Source: Thermoplasmata archaeon
Lineage (GTDB): Archaea; Thermoplasmatota; Thermoplasmata; Thermoplasmatales; Thermoplasmataceae
Assembly: GCA_021816385.1 (NCBI GenBank)
Contig: JAKAYJ010000006.1
Span: forward strand, 1 to 18,304
Length of the DNA stretch: 18,304 nt
Reading direction: 5' to 3'
The position numbers were made by a program, and so were the translations under genes. Below are positions 1 to 6,514 of the stretch, in pieces. The notes under the pieces are model-generated. The model ran no database searches and had not been told where the DNA came from. It saw nothing but the letters and a program-made list of their open reading frames with translations. Within the stretch, counting starts at the first letter, position 1; every line of letters begins with the position of its first letter.

Positions 1-2
1 AG

Positions 3-434
3 GTCAACGTAACAAATAACGCATATGAACAGCTCCAGGACATGTACCGAAGCATCGCAGAAGATGCCCTATCCTACGTGGAGAAAAAGTTTGGCTGCAG
101 CATGATAAAAGAGATAATGGCCCTGAGAAACGAGAAGCTAATTGAAGAATACAGAATAGAACTGATGGACAGGGACTGGGAATCAATGCTGGCAAAGTTC
201 GAGGAAATGAGGAACAGGGAGGGATATCTAGCTGAAGTTACAGAAAGGCAGGATGGCTCAATAGAAATATCAGAATTCAACTGTCCACTCATTAAAATAG
301 CTGAGAAGTACAGGGAAGCCTGTTCATTTGAGAGGGATTTCCTGAGCTATATATTCGGAATGGATATAATCCAGATGAGCACTGTCCTTGAAAACTCACG
401 GTCCTGTAAATTTATATTAAGGGAAAAGTCGTAG
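3..434 (+). CDS. SufR-like Fe-S transcriptional regulator, C-terminal part (5' truncated)
   Basis: The reading frame is open from the first bases of the window to the TAG at 432-434, so this is the 3' end of a longer gene; the ATG at 42 is probably internal. The 143 visible residues contain C94, C107 and C135, spaced C-X12-C-X27-C, within the blocks FNCPLIKIAEKY, EACSFE and SRSCKF. That spacing matches, from memory, the cluster-ligand cysteines of SufR regulators (DeoR/ArsR-like winged-helix proteins that sense Fe-S status and repress suf genes). The DNA-binding winged helix would lie upstream, outside the window. An additional Cys (C32) lies in the predicted linker helix. The gene ends 35 nt before the next gene, which has its own TATA box, so the two are probably not co-transcribed. 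The family call is fairly secure; the regulated target cannot be seen here. Confidence 0.72.
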   Translation, partial: VNVTNNAYEQLQDMYRSIAEDALSYVEKKFGCSMIKEIMALRNEKLIEEYRIELMDRDWESMLAKFEEMRNREGYLAEVTERQDGSIEISEFNCPLIKIAEKYREACSFERDFLSYIFGMDIIQMSTVLENSRSCKFILREKS

Positions 435-441
435 GCAATCC

Positions 442-449
442 TATAAATT
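442..449 (+). promoter_or_regulatory. TATA box of the methionine aminopeptidase gene
   Basis: TATAAATT is centred about 25 nt upstream of the ATG at 470. This places the transcription start at or next to that ATG and supports it over the in-frame TTG at 452, which would lie upstream of the RNA start. Confidence 0.6.
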
Positions 450-469
450 CTTTGATAAAATACCAATCC

Positions 470-1342
470 ATGGATGCAGAAGAAAAATTAAAGATTCTTG
501 AGGCAGGGAAACTGGGTAAGAAGGCCCTTGAAGTTGCCTCATCATTAATAGAACCAGGCGTATTATTCCTTGATGTGGCTGAAAAGACTGAGAATTTTAT
601 ACGGGAAAACGGTGGCAAGCCCTCCTTTCCACTTAACTTATCCATAAATAACGAGGCAGCCCACTATACACCAGCTCCCAATGATAAGAAGACATTCAAG
701 ACGGGTGATCTGGTGAAGGTGGATATTGGAGCACAGATAGATGGTTACATATCAGATAATGCAACAACAGTTGAAGTGGGTGGCAAAGGGGAGTACAGCA
801 ACCTCATAGACTGCACAAGGGAAGCACTCAATGCTGCTCTGAAGGTACTGAGGCCAAACATTGAGATCTATAAAATAGGGCAGGCCATAGGGGAAAAAAT
901 AGAATCATTCGGGTTCAAGCCTGTGAAAAATCTTGGAGGACATGGAATCAAGAGAAACGATCTTCACTCCACAATATTCATCCCGAACTATGACGACGGT
1001 AACGGTAGAAGAATAGAGAATGGGCAGCTGATTGCCATTGAACCTTTTGCCTCTACTGGAATTGGATTGATACACAATGGAATGGGGGGCAATATATACA
1101 TATTCAGTGGAACAAAGCCTGATCCAAGGGATCCCGTTATCCAGAACTTCAGCACACTACCCTTTGCTGAGAGGTGGCTGGCAAAGGTGAAGCCGGACTA
1201 CAAGGATTACCTTAAGAAAAATCTATTCATGAAGCAGATAAGCCATTTTGCAGTGCTTAAGGAACATAAGGGAGCAATGATATCACAGGCAGAACATACA
1301 ATACTCTTCGATGGGGACCAGATCATAGTGACAACCCAGTAA
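470..1342 (+). CDS. map: Methionine aminopeptidase, type II
   Basis: Cytosolic metalloprotease that removes the initiator Met from nascent proteins. At 290 residues it matches the usual archaeal type II length. The pita-bread metal ligands are all visible: D85 and D96 in VDIGAQIDGYISDNATTV, H158 in GGHGIKRNDLHS, E191 in IAIEPFAS and E275 in EHTILF. The substrate-side H65 lies in NNEAAHYTP. The segment between H158 and E275 contains the extra helical insert typical of type II enzymes. I start at the ATG at 470 rather than the TTG at 452, because a TATA box lies about 25 nt before 470 and MDAEEKLKILEAGK is a normal family N-terminus. The mRNA is probably leaderless. The gene is convergent with thymidylate kinase. 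Confidence 0.96.
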   Translation: MDAEEKLKILEAGKLGKKALEVASSLIEPGVLFLDVAEKTENFIRENGGKPSFPLNLSINNEAAHYTPAPNDKKTFKTGDLVKVDIGAQIDGYISDNATTVEVGGKGEYSNLIDCTREALNAALKVLRPNIEIYKIGQAIGEKIESFGFKPVKNLGGHGIKRNDLHSTIFIPNYDDGNGRRIENGQLIAIEPFASTGIGLIHNGMGGNIYIFSGTKPDPRDPVIQNFSTLPFAERWLAKVKPDYKDYLKKNLFMKQISHFAVLKEHKGAMISQAEHTILFDGDQIIVTTQ

Positions 1343-1379
1343 TTTCCAAACGTTCCATTCAATCCAGAAGTTTGACTTT

Positions 1380-2003
1380 TTACTGGATATGGAAAGCCAG
1401 AAGGATTTCTTTCATTGCCTCATTCAGCATTTCTTCCTTGCTGCCATTTCCTCCGATTAGCCTTCCAGGATTGGAGAATATACCTCTTCTTATTGCCTCA
1501 ATATATATGTTGTATACATCCTTGAGGTATTCATTCTCCTCAAATATTTCCAGTTCCCTTTTCTCCCCATCTCCCTGCCTGAATGACTTCCCGTCGAAAT
1601 CTATGAATATTGTAAGATCGGGGTCAATGTGACTAATGGATAGAACATTCTCAATCCATCTGAAAAACTGGTCCTGGTCCCTGAAATGTTCTTTAAGGAA
1701 AACGCCCTGGTATGCAAGGGAAGAAAGGGAATATCTGTCACATATCACAAAGTCATTTTCATTCATACTTTTCAGAATCAACCTGTTATGTTCAATCCTA
1801 TCTCTTATGAACATAGCAAGGAGAATCAGGTAATCCTCTCTTTTTAGTTTTGAGAGAATGTCGAGACCAGAATCAAAGTAGGATGTTGGTTCATGTGTTA
1901 GAAGCACACTTTTACCCCTGTTCTTGAGATCTATGGCAATGTTCTTTGCAAGTGTACTCTTACCTGATCTGTCTATACCCTCAATCACAATAAACTTTCC
2001 CAT
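1380..2003 (-). CDS. tmk: Thymidylate kinase (dTMP kinase)
   Basis: Phosphorylates dTMP to dTDP with ATP in dTTP synthesis. The 207-residue length is normal. The N-terminal P-loop is FIVIEGIDRSGKST (residues 4-17), with the Arg-containing DRSGKST form. The dNMP-binding DRY motif is at 88-90, followed by SLSSLAYQG. The C-terminal part has the expected helices and the IFIDFDG strand. The lid region near QGDGEKRELEIFE replaces the arginine-rich LID of bacterial enzymes. The start ATG (complement of 2001-2003) directly precedes the P-loop strand, leaving little choice. An upstream AAATAAGT (complement of 2035-2042) is a plausible TATA box giving a short leader of about 8-10 nt. The gene is divergent from the PLP-enzyme gene and convergent with map. 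Confidence 0.94.
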   Translation of the reverse strand: MGKFIVIEGIDRSGKSTLAKNIAIDLKNRGKSVLLTHEPTSYFDSGLDILSKLKREDYLILLAMFIRDRIEHNRLILKSMNENDFVICDRYSLSSLAYQGVFLKEHFRDQDQFFRWIENVLSISHIDPDLTIFIDFDGKSFRQGDGEKRELEIFEENEYLKDVYNIYIEAIRRGIFSNPGRLIGGNGSKEEMLNEAMKEILLAFHIQ

Positions 2004-2069
2004 GAATCTATCTTCTCCATTAGGATTTGTTCATACTTATTTGTTCCTATGTGAAATATTTCTGTATGC

Positions 2070-2076
2070 TTATTAA
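2070..2076 (+). promoter_or_regulatory. Possible TATA box of the PLP-enzyme gene
   Basis: TTATTAA would give transcription start near 2100 and a leader of about 18 nt carrying GAGG at 2111-2114. An 8-bp palindrome, ATCTAGAT, lies at 2091-2098 beside the predicted start. Other AT-rich choices exist in this interval. Confidence 0.35.
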
Positions 2077-2117
2077 GCTCAGGAAAGGTTATCTAGATTT
2101 CTTTCCATGCGAGGATC

Positions 2118-3290
2118 ATGAGCAAGAGGGGATTTAATACCAGAGCTGTAGGTTCTGGAGAATTGAAGGATAAGAGGTATGGGAATGTCGTCACGCCAAT
2201 ATTTCAGAACGCAACATTCCTTTATCCAAACTACAGTGACGGGTCCACGAAGGATCCTAATACAAACGACTCCTACATCTACTCAAGATGGGGAAATCCA
2301 ACAGTAACTGCACTGGAGGAAAAATATGCATCACTGGAAGGTGCAGGTCATGCATTATCTTTTTCCACAGGGATGGCAGGAATAACATCACTTATGATGT
2401 CTTTGGTTGGAAAAAAGAAAAGAGTCCTCTCAATAATGGACCTCTATGGCCAGACACTGAGCTTTTTCAAGAACAAGTTGCCAAAATATGGGCTTGATGT
2501 GGATATTATTTCCATAGACAAACTGAACTCAATAGAGTTTGACGTTACCAGATATGATGCAATCTACACAGAAAGCATAACAAATCCATCAATGAAAGTT
2601 CTTGATCTGAAAACCATAGGGGAGCTTTGCAACAAGAATGGGATCACACTCATTGTAGATGCAACATTCTGTTCCCCATACAACCAGAATCCCCTTGAGT
2701 TGGGAGCTGATTATGTGGTTCACAGTGGAACTAAATACCTGAACGGTCATTCTGATACAATGTCAGGGTTTGTCAGTTCCAACAGGGAGCTTTCAGACGT
2801 ATTTGATATGAGGAAAAATCTTGGGGCAACACTGGATGCATTCCAGGCATATCTTATCCAGAGGGGAATGAAGACACTTGGGCTAAGAATGAAGCAGCAT
2901 AATTCAAATGCAATGGAGGTTGCTGAATTCCTGAGGGAGAATCCACGTGTCATCTCAGTGAATTATCCAGGATTGAAAGATGATAGATACCATTCTGTTG
3001 CAGAGAAAAATATGAGGGGGTTCGGGGGAATGCTCTCTTTCAGAGTGAAAGGAGGATTGGAAGGGGCACGTAAATTCATGAAGGGACTTGATAGTATATC
3101 AGCTGCGCCAAGCCTTGGTGGTGTTGAGTCCCTTGCCACTCTGCCAATAGACACATCCCATGGCTCTGTAAGCCAGGAGGACAGGAAGGTCATGGAAGTT
3201 ACAGAGGATATGGTAAGACTTTCTGTTGGAATAGAAGATCCGGAAGATATAAAGGATGAACTGGGAAAGGCACTCAGCCAAATCAGCTGA
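2118..3290 (+). CDS. Cys/Met-metabolism PLP-dependent enzyme (cystathionine gamma-synthase/lyase family)
   Basis: Fold-type I PLP enzyme of the trans-sulfuration family, 390 residues. K206 in HSGTKYLNGHSD is the Schiff-base lysine. D181 in IVDATFCSPY pairs with the pyridine nitrogen. Y56/R58 in IYSRWGNPT would bind phosphate from the neighbouring subunit, Y111 in DLYGQT stacks on PLP, and GGVESLATLP supplies the C-terminal specificity loop. Substrate cannot be fixed from sequence: cystathionine gamma-synthase, cystathionine gamma-lyase, O-acyl-homoserine sulfhydrylase and methionine gamma-lyase are all in the family. The characteristic Cys of methionine gamma-lyases after LYG is Gln112 here, which argues against that activity. 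No other sulfur-amino-acid gene is adjacent. The ATG at 2118 is preceded by GAGG with tight spacing. The 3' end overlaps the permease gene by 8 nt. Confidence 0.88.
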   Translation: MSKRGFNTRAVGSGELKDKRYGNVVTPIFQNATFLYPNYSDGSTKDPNTNDSYIYSRWGNPTVTALEEKYASLEGAGHALSFSTGMAGITSLMMSLVGKKKRVLSIMDLYGQTLSFFKNKLPKYGLDVDIISIDKLNSIEFDVTRYDAIYTESITNPSMKVLDLKTIGELCNKNGITLIVDATFCSPYNQNPLELGADYVVHSGTKYLNGHSDTMSGFVSSNRELSDVFDMRKNLGATLDAFQAYLIQRGMKTLGLRMKQHNSNAMEVAEFLRENPRVISVNYPGLKDDRYHSVAEKNMRGFGGMLSFRVKGGLEGARKFMKGLDSISAAPSLGGVESLATLPIDTSHGSVSQEDRKVMEVTEDMVRLSVGIEDPEDIKDELGKALSQIS

Positions 3291-4581
3291 GTGAATTCTG
3301 ATTCATCTCAGAACCAGATTTTTTCTTTTTCCCAAACACTTTTTCTTTTTCTGCAAAATAAAGCATGAATCCCACAAGTATGGTTATTGTTCCTATGTAG
3401 AATGCCCTCTCTCCAAGGGCAAACATTATGACTGCAGAGAGTGCAATCGAAAGAATCTGGACGAATGGGTATAGAGGAGACCTGAACTTTCCCCTCACGT
3501 TTCTCCTCCTGAGTATTACAACAGCGAGGCCTGTAAGGGCATAAGAAAATATGACGCCAAAATTAGAAGCAAGGGCTATAACCTGAACATTACCAATAAA
3601 GAGGGAAACAATGGCAAGACCAGCAATCAGGAGTGTCGCCCTTCTTGGTGAATCTTTCTCCCTGCCCTGTATCCACCTGGGAAGAAGCCTGTCCTGGCTC
3701 ATCTGTAGCAGTGTCCGTGATCCTGCAACAATCAGGGACACAGTTACAGTGAATGTGGCAATTATGGCAACTATATTTATAGCATATTCCACAGCAACAG
3801 GAGCTTTAGCGAAAACGAGTGCATCAAAGAGAGGATTGCCTGTAATTCCGTAATCTCTATAGGGCATAAGCGCAAGCATCCCGAAGATTATAATTATATA
3901 TAGTATGGTACTCACTGCAAGGGCAACCAGTATTGCAAAAGGGATACTCTTTTCAGGATTCTCAGTTTCCGGACCAAGGGTTGCAATTGTGTTGAAACCG
4001 GAATATGCAAAGAAGGCAAGTGAAGCTGCTTCAATAATTTCCATTGGTTTCGAGGGAACAAACGGCGTAAATCTGGGAATTGTCCAGTGACCGTAGAATA
4101 CGGAAATCAGGATGAAGAGAATGAGGCCTCCAATGGTTATGAATACCAGTATATGCTCAACCTTAGCCACAGTGTTTATCCCGTGATAATCAATCAAAGC
4201 AGCCACGGCAATTACAATGGCAGCAAGCAGCAATATGTATATATAGGGCAAATTGACAAAGGAAAGCAGGTATGATCCAAAGCCTATTGCTACTGCGGAG
4301 GCGGCAATAGCATATGATATGGCTCGCAACCATCCAACCACAAATCCCGCAGATTCTCCCATGGTTACCTTAGTAAAGGAATAGAGACCTCCATGGGACA
4401 CAATACTGGAAGAAAGTTCAGCACTGTTAAGTGCAATGGTAAGGGCAAGTATTGCTGTTAATACAAAAGCAATAATTGCCCCAGGTCCAGCATCACTGAT
4501 TGCAGTTCCAGCAAGAACAAATATACCTGCACCGATTATATTTCCCAGTCCAATGAAGGTAGCCTGCCATCTGCTAATCAT
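3283..4581 (-). CDS. APC-family amino acid permease
   Basis: Integral membrane amino acid transporter of the amino acid-polyamine-organocation superfamily, 432 residues, with about 12 hydrophobic segments. The N-terminus carries the unwound TM1 signature GLGNIIGAGIFVLAG (residues 11-25), where backbone atoms bind substrate. A second marker, FFAYSGFNTIATLGPETENPEKS, matches the TM6/loop region typical of the family. The C-terminal tail is cytosolic and very basic (EKEK, then KKKK at 418-421). The substrate cannot be named. The TATA-like sequence at 4604-4611 is about 26 nt from the ATG, suggesting a leaderless mRNA. The gene is divergent from the ABC exporter, with its promoter in the same 96-nt gap. 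Its stop codon lies inside the 3' end of the convergent PLP-enzyme gene. Confidence 0.92.
   Translation of the reverse strand: MISRWQATFIGLGNIIGAGIFVLAGTAISDAGPGAIIAFVLTAILALTIALNSAELSSSIVSHGGLYSFTKVTMGESAGFVVGWLRAISYAIAASAVAIGFGSYLLSFVNLPYIYILLLAAIVIAVAALIDYHGINTVAKVEHILVFITIGGLILFILISVFYGHWTIPRFTPFVPSKPMEIIEAASLAFFAYSGFNTIATLGPETENPEKSIPFAILVALAVSTILYIIIIFGMLALMPYRDYGITGNPLFDALVFAKAPVAVEYAINIVAIIATFTVTVSLIVAGSRTLLQMSQDRLLPRWIQGREKDSPRRATLLIAGLAIVSLFIGNVQVIALASNFGVIFSYALTGLAVVILRRRNVRGKFRSPLYPFVQILSIALSAVIMFALGERAFYIGTITILVGFMLYFAEKEKVFGKKKKSGSEMNQNSLS
3319..3350 (+). terminator. T-tract terminator region of the PLP-enzyme gene, inside the opposing permease CDS
   Basis: Four T runs (T6 at 3319-3324, then T5 at 3326-3330, 3340-3344 and 3346-3350) begin 28 nt after the TGA at 3290. 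Archaeal RNA polymerase commonly stops at such U-rich tracts. On the other strand the same bases encode the Lys-rich tail of the permease. Confidence 0.5.
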
Positions 4582-4603
4582 CCTATGTAATTTATCACTG
4601 CCT

Positions 4604-4611
4604 CAAATATG
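4604..4611 (-). promoter_or_regulatory. TATA box of the amino acid permease gene
   Basis: CATATTTG on the minus strand is centred about 26 nt from the ATG at 4581, consistent with a leaderless transcript. It lies 36 nt from the divergent TATA box of the ABC operon. Confidence 0.45.
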
Positions 4612-4646
4612 CTTCCAAATCTTTGTTTATAAAATTAAATTACAAA

Positions 4647-4657
4647 AATATTATAAT
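4647..4657 (+). promoter_or_regulatory. TATA box of the ABC exporter operon
   Basis: AATATTATAAT is centred about 26 nt before the ATG at 4678, preceded by an A-rich possible BRE (ACAAAA). It predicts a leaderless transcript for the permease gene. Confidence 0.55.
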
Positions 4658-4677
4658 CTTTTGTCGGATATCGAAAA

Positions 4678-5508
4678 ATGGAAAGAGAAAGCATGGTTTG
4701 GGACCTGAAATCAACATTCATATTAATGAAGTATCAGATGCTTTTCTACCTCAAGACCAGAAGATTTCTCACAATGTTGATCCTTGTAATTTTAATAGTA
4801 GGGTTGACGGTGGGTATAGATCTCCACGTAGGTGTGAGCAATATACGGACCGAATATGTTACTTCAGCAGGATTCCTATCTTCAGGGCTATCGTTTGTAG
4901 CCATAAGTATTGCAATACTTGCAGGATTCTATGGCGGAGATGCTACAAGTATAGAAACAGGAACCAATTCAGGGTATTTCATAATGGTACAGCCTGTCAG
5001 GAAATCTTCAATCTTAATGGGAAGATATCTAGGAGCATTTATCCTTGCAGCAGGAACTCTACTGATAGAGTTTGTTGCGGTTGGCGGGATGAGCCAGTAC
5101 ATTTTTGGAGGTATCAACAATAATTTCTGGCTCGCCATAGGAGAATCACTCTTCATACTGATGGCATTCCTGGCACTGGCATTCTTATTCAGTTCAATAT
5201 TCAAGAATCCACTCATAGGAATCCTGTTTTCAATACTTGCATTTGTTCTTATCATGCCAATAATAGATGAAGTTATTTCCATTGAGAACATAGAACCATG
5301 GTTCAATCTTTACTATGCAACAAGCATCATCCCAGCAGTGTTTGGCCCAATAACTCATGTAGCAACTCTGGGGGGGCGTGGGCCATTCAAAATAGAGACA
5401 TTCACGCCATATGTCTGGGAAGCTAATTATATAACACTTATTTACCTTGTTCTTTCCCTTGGCCTTAGTTATGCCATATTCAGGAAAAAAGAGGTGAAAC
5501 CACAGTGA
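4678..5508 (+). CDS. ABC-2 type transporter permease
   Basis: Membrane subunit of an ABC exporter, 276 residues, with six predicted transmembrane segments near residues 30-48, 65-85, 117-137, 150-172, 178-197 and 250-268. The stretch VQPVRKSSILMGRYLGA (104-120) is the usual ABC-2 pattern of a cytosolic loop before a helix (P-x-R, then G-R/K-x-L-G). A soluble extracytoplasmic part lies around residues 198-248. Start: ATG 4678, about 26 nt after the TATA box. An ATG at 4693 in the same frame is a less likely alternative. The gene is followed by its ATPase with overlapping stop and start codons. The substrate is unknown; related pairs export drugs, lipids or bacteriocin-like compounds. Confidence 0.87.
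   Translation: MERESMVWDLKSTFILMKYQMLFYLKTRRFLTMLILVILIVGLTVGIDLHVGVSNIRTEYVTSAGFLSSGLSFVAISIAILAGFYGGDATSIETGTNSGYFIMVQPVRKSSILMGRYLGAFILAAGTLLIEFVAVGGMSQYIFGGINNNFWLAIGESLFILMAFLALAFLFSSIFKNPLIGILFSILAFVLIMPIIDEVISIENIEPWFNLYYATSIIPAVFGPITHVATLGGRGPFKIETFTPYVWEANYITLIYLVLSLGLSYAIFRKKEVKPQ
5491..5497 (+). promoter_or_regulatory. Shine-Dalgarno of the ABC ATPase gene
   Basis: GAGGTGA is a perfect match to the archaeal anti-SD core. It lies 7 nt before the GTG at 5505 and 10 nt before the ATG at 5508, within the end of the permease gene. It shows that this internal operon gene uses SD initiation, unlike the TATA-proximal first gene. Confidence 0.75.
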
Positions 5509-6443
5509 TGAACACGAAGTCCGTGAAGGTGATAAATCTCACAAAGAAGTATGGTAATTTCAAGGCGGTAGATAATATAAGTTTTGATCTTGAAGGTGAT
5601 GGAGCTATCGCGTACCTTGGTCAGAACGGTGCTGGTAAAACAACCACATTCAAGATGATGACAGGTCTTATCAATCCAACTGAGGGAAAGGTACTCATAG
5701 AGGGAATAGACGTTACAAAATACAGGACAAAGGCCCTAATGAAGATAGGTGCCTTGATAGAAACACCGGAACCTTATGCTTCCTTGAGTGTAGAAGAAGC
5801 AGTGAGACTGGCAGGTGAGCTTAAGGGTATAAAGAAGAGGGAGGTACTGAATCATCTCGAAACATTCGGGAACCGTGTAAAGATACCCGATCTGGACAGG
5901 AAGGTAGGTACACTGTCCCGTGGCCAGCGGGCCAGGGTGGTTTTTGTTGCAGCTTTTCTTGGTAACCCGGATATCATATTCCTTGATGAACCCACAAACG
6001 GGATGGATCCTGCTGAAAGGAAAATAATAAGGGATGTAATCCTTGAATGGAAGAAGGAGCACATGATCCTCATGAGTTCTCACCTGCTCCAGGAAGTTAC
6101 CGACACATGTGAGAACGTTCTTTTCATCAACAATGGAAAGTTGCTGCTTCAGGATTCCACAAGAAATATTGAATCAAGATTCAATTCAAAGAGCCTGAAG
6201 GTAGATTTCCTGAAATCTGTGAACATGAATGATCTAAAAGGAGCGCTGGATGGTTTTGCAGGCAGTGTGGAACCACAAACCGAAAAATCAGCCATCATTT
6301 ATTTTGATGGTGAACTAGAAAAGAGGGTCAAAATACTAAAAGCTGTCCAGTCCGTGGGAGACGTAATTACATTTGCAGAATATGGCTCTTCTCTGGAAGA
6401 GGCATTTGTAAACCTGATAGATGATAAGAATCAGGTAAAATAA
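5508..6443 (+). CDS. ABC transporter ATP-binding protein
   Basis: Nucleotide-binding subunit partnering the preceding permease. From the ATG at 5508 it has 311 residues. Walker A is GQNGAGKT (38-45), signature LSRGQ (136-140), Walker B IIFLDEP (156-162, catalytic E161), D-loop GMDP and switch H192 in SSHLLQE. The Q-loop position carries Glu (ALIETPEPY), as is common in DrrA/BcrA-like exporters. About 110 residues follow the catalytic domain, as in that family. The start could also be the GTG at 5505. The ATG overlaps the permease TGA as TGATG, and GAGGTGA lies 10 nt upstream, so translation is coupled. It ends before a T7 tract. Confidence 0.93.
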   Translation: MNTKSVKVINLTKKYGNFKAVDNISFDLEGDGAIAYLGQNGAGKTTTFKMMTGLINPTEGKVLIEGIDVTKYRTKALMKIGALIETPEPYASLSVEEAVRLAGELKGIKKREVLNHLETFGNRVKIPDLDRKVGTLSRGQRARVVFVAAFLGNPDIIFLDEPTNGMDPAERKIIRDVILEWKKEHMILMSSHLLQEVTDTCENVLFINNGKLLLQDSTRNIESRFNSKSLKVDFLKSVNMNDLKGALDGFAGSVEPQTEKSAIIYFDGELEKRVKILKAVQSVGDVITFAEYGSSLEEAFVNLIDDKNQVK

Positions 6444-6457
6444 AACCATTTAAAATA

Positions 6458-6464
6458 TTTTTTT
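6458..6464 (+). terminator. T7 terminator after the ABC operon
   Basis: TTTTTTT lies 15 nt after the ATPase stop in a very AT-rich convergent gap (6444-6514). No strong hairpin precedes it, which is usual for archaeal terminators. Confidence 0.55.
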
Positions 6465-6508
6465 ATCTGGAAAATATTAAAATTTTATGGATATTTTTAA
6501 TATATTTT

Positions 6509-6514
6509 AAAAAA
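6509..6514 (-). terminator. T-tract terminator after the HAD/ECH fusion gene
   Basis: On the minus strand TTTTTT follows the fusion gene's TAA (6515-6517) immediately, with further T-rich bases beyond it. Confidence 0.45.

Noticed and set aside
2091..2098. ATCTAGAT palindrome before the PLP-enzyme gene
   Set aside because: Eight bases only, and the flanking bases do not extend the symmetry convincingly.
4623..5123. 166-codon frame overlapping the ABC permease
   Set aside because: It is a shadow frame rich in Cys and Arg without a domain. The overlapping frame has six clear membrane segments and a well-placed TATA box.
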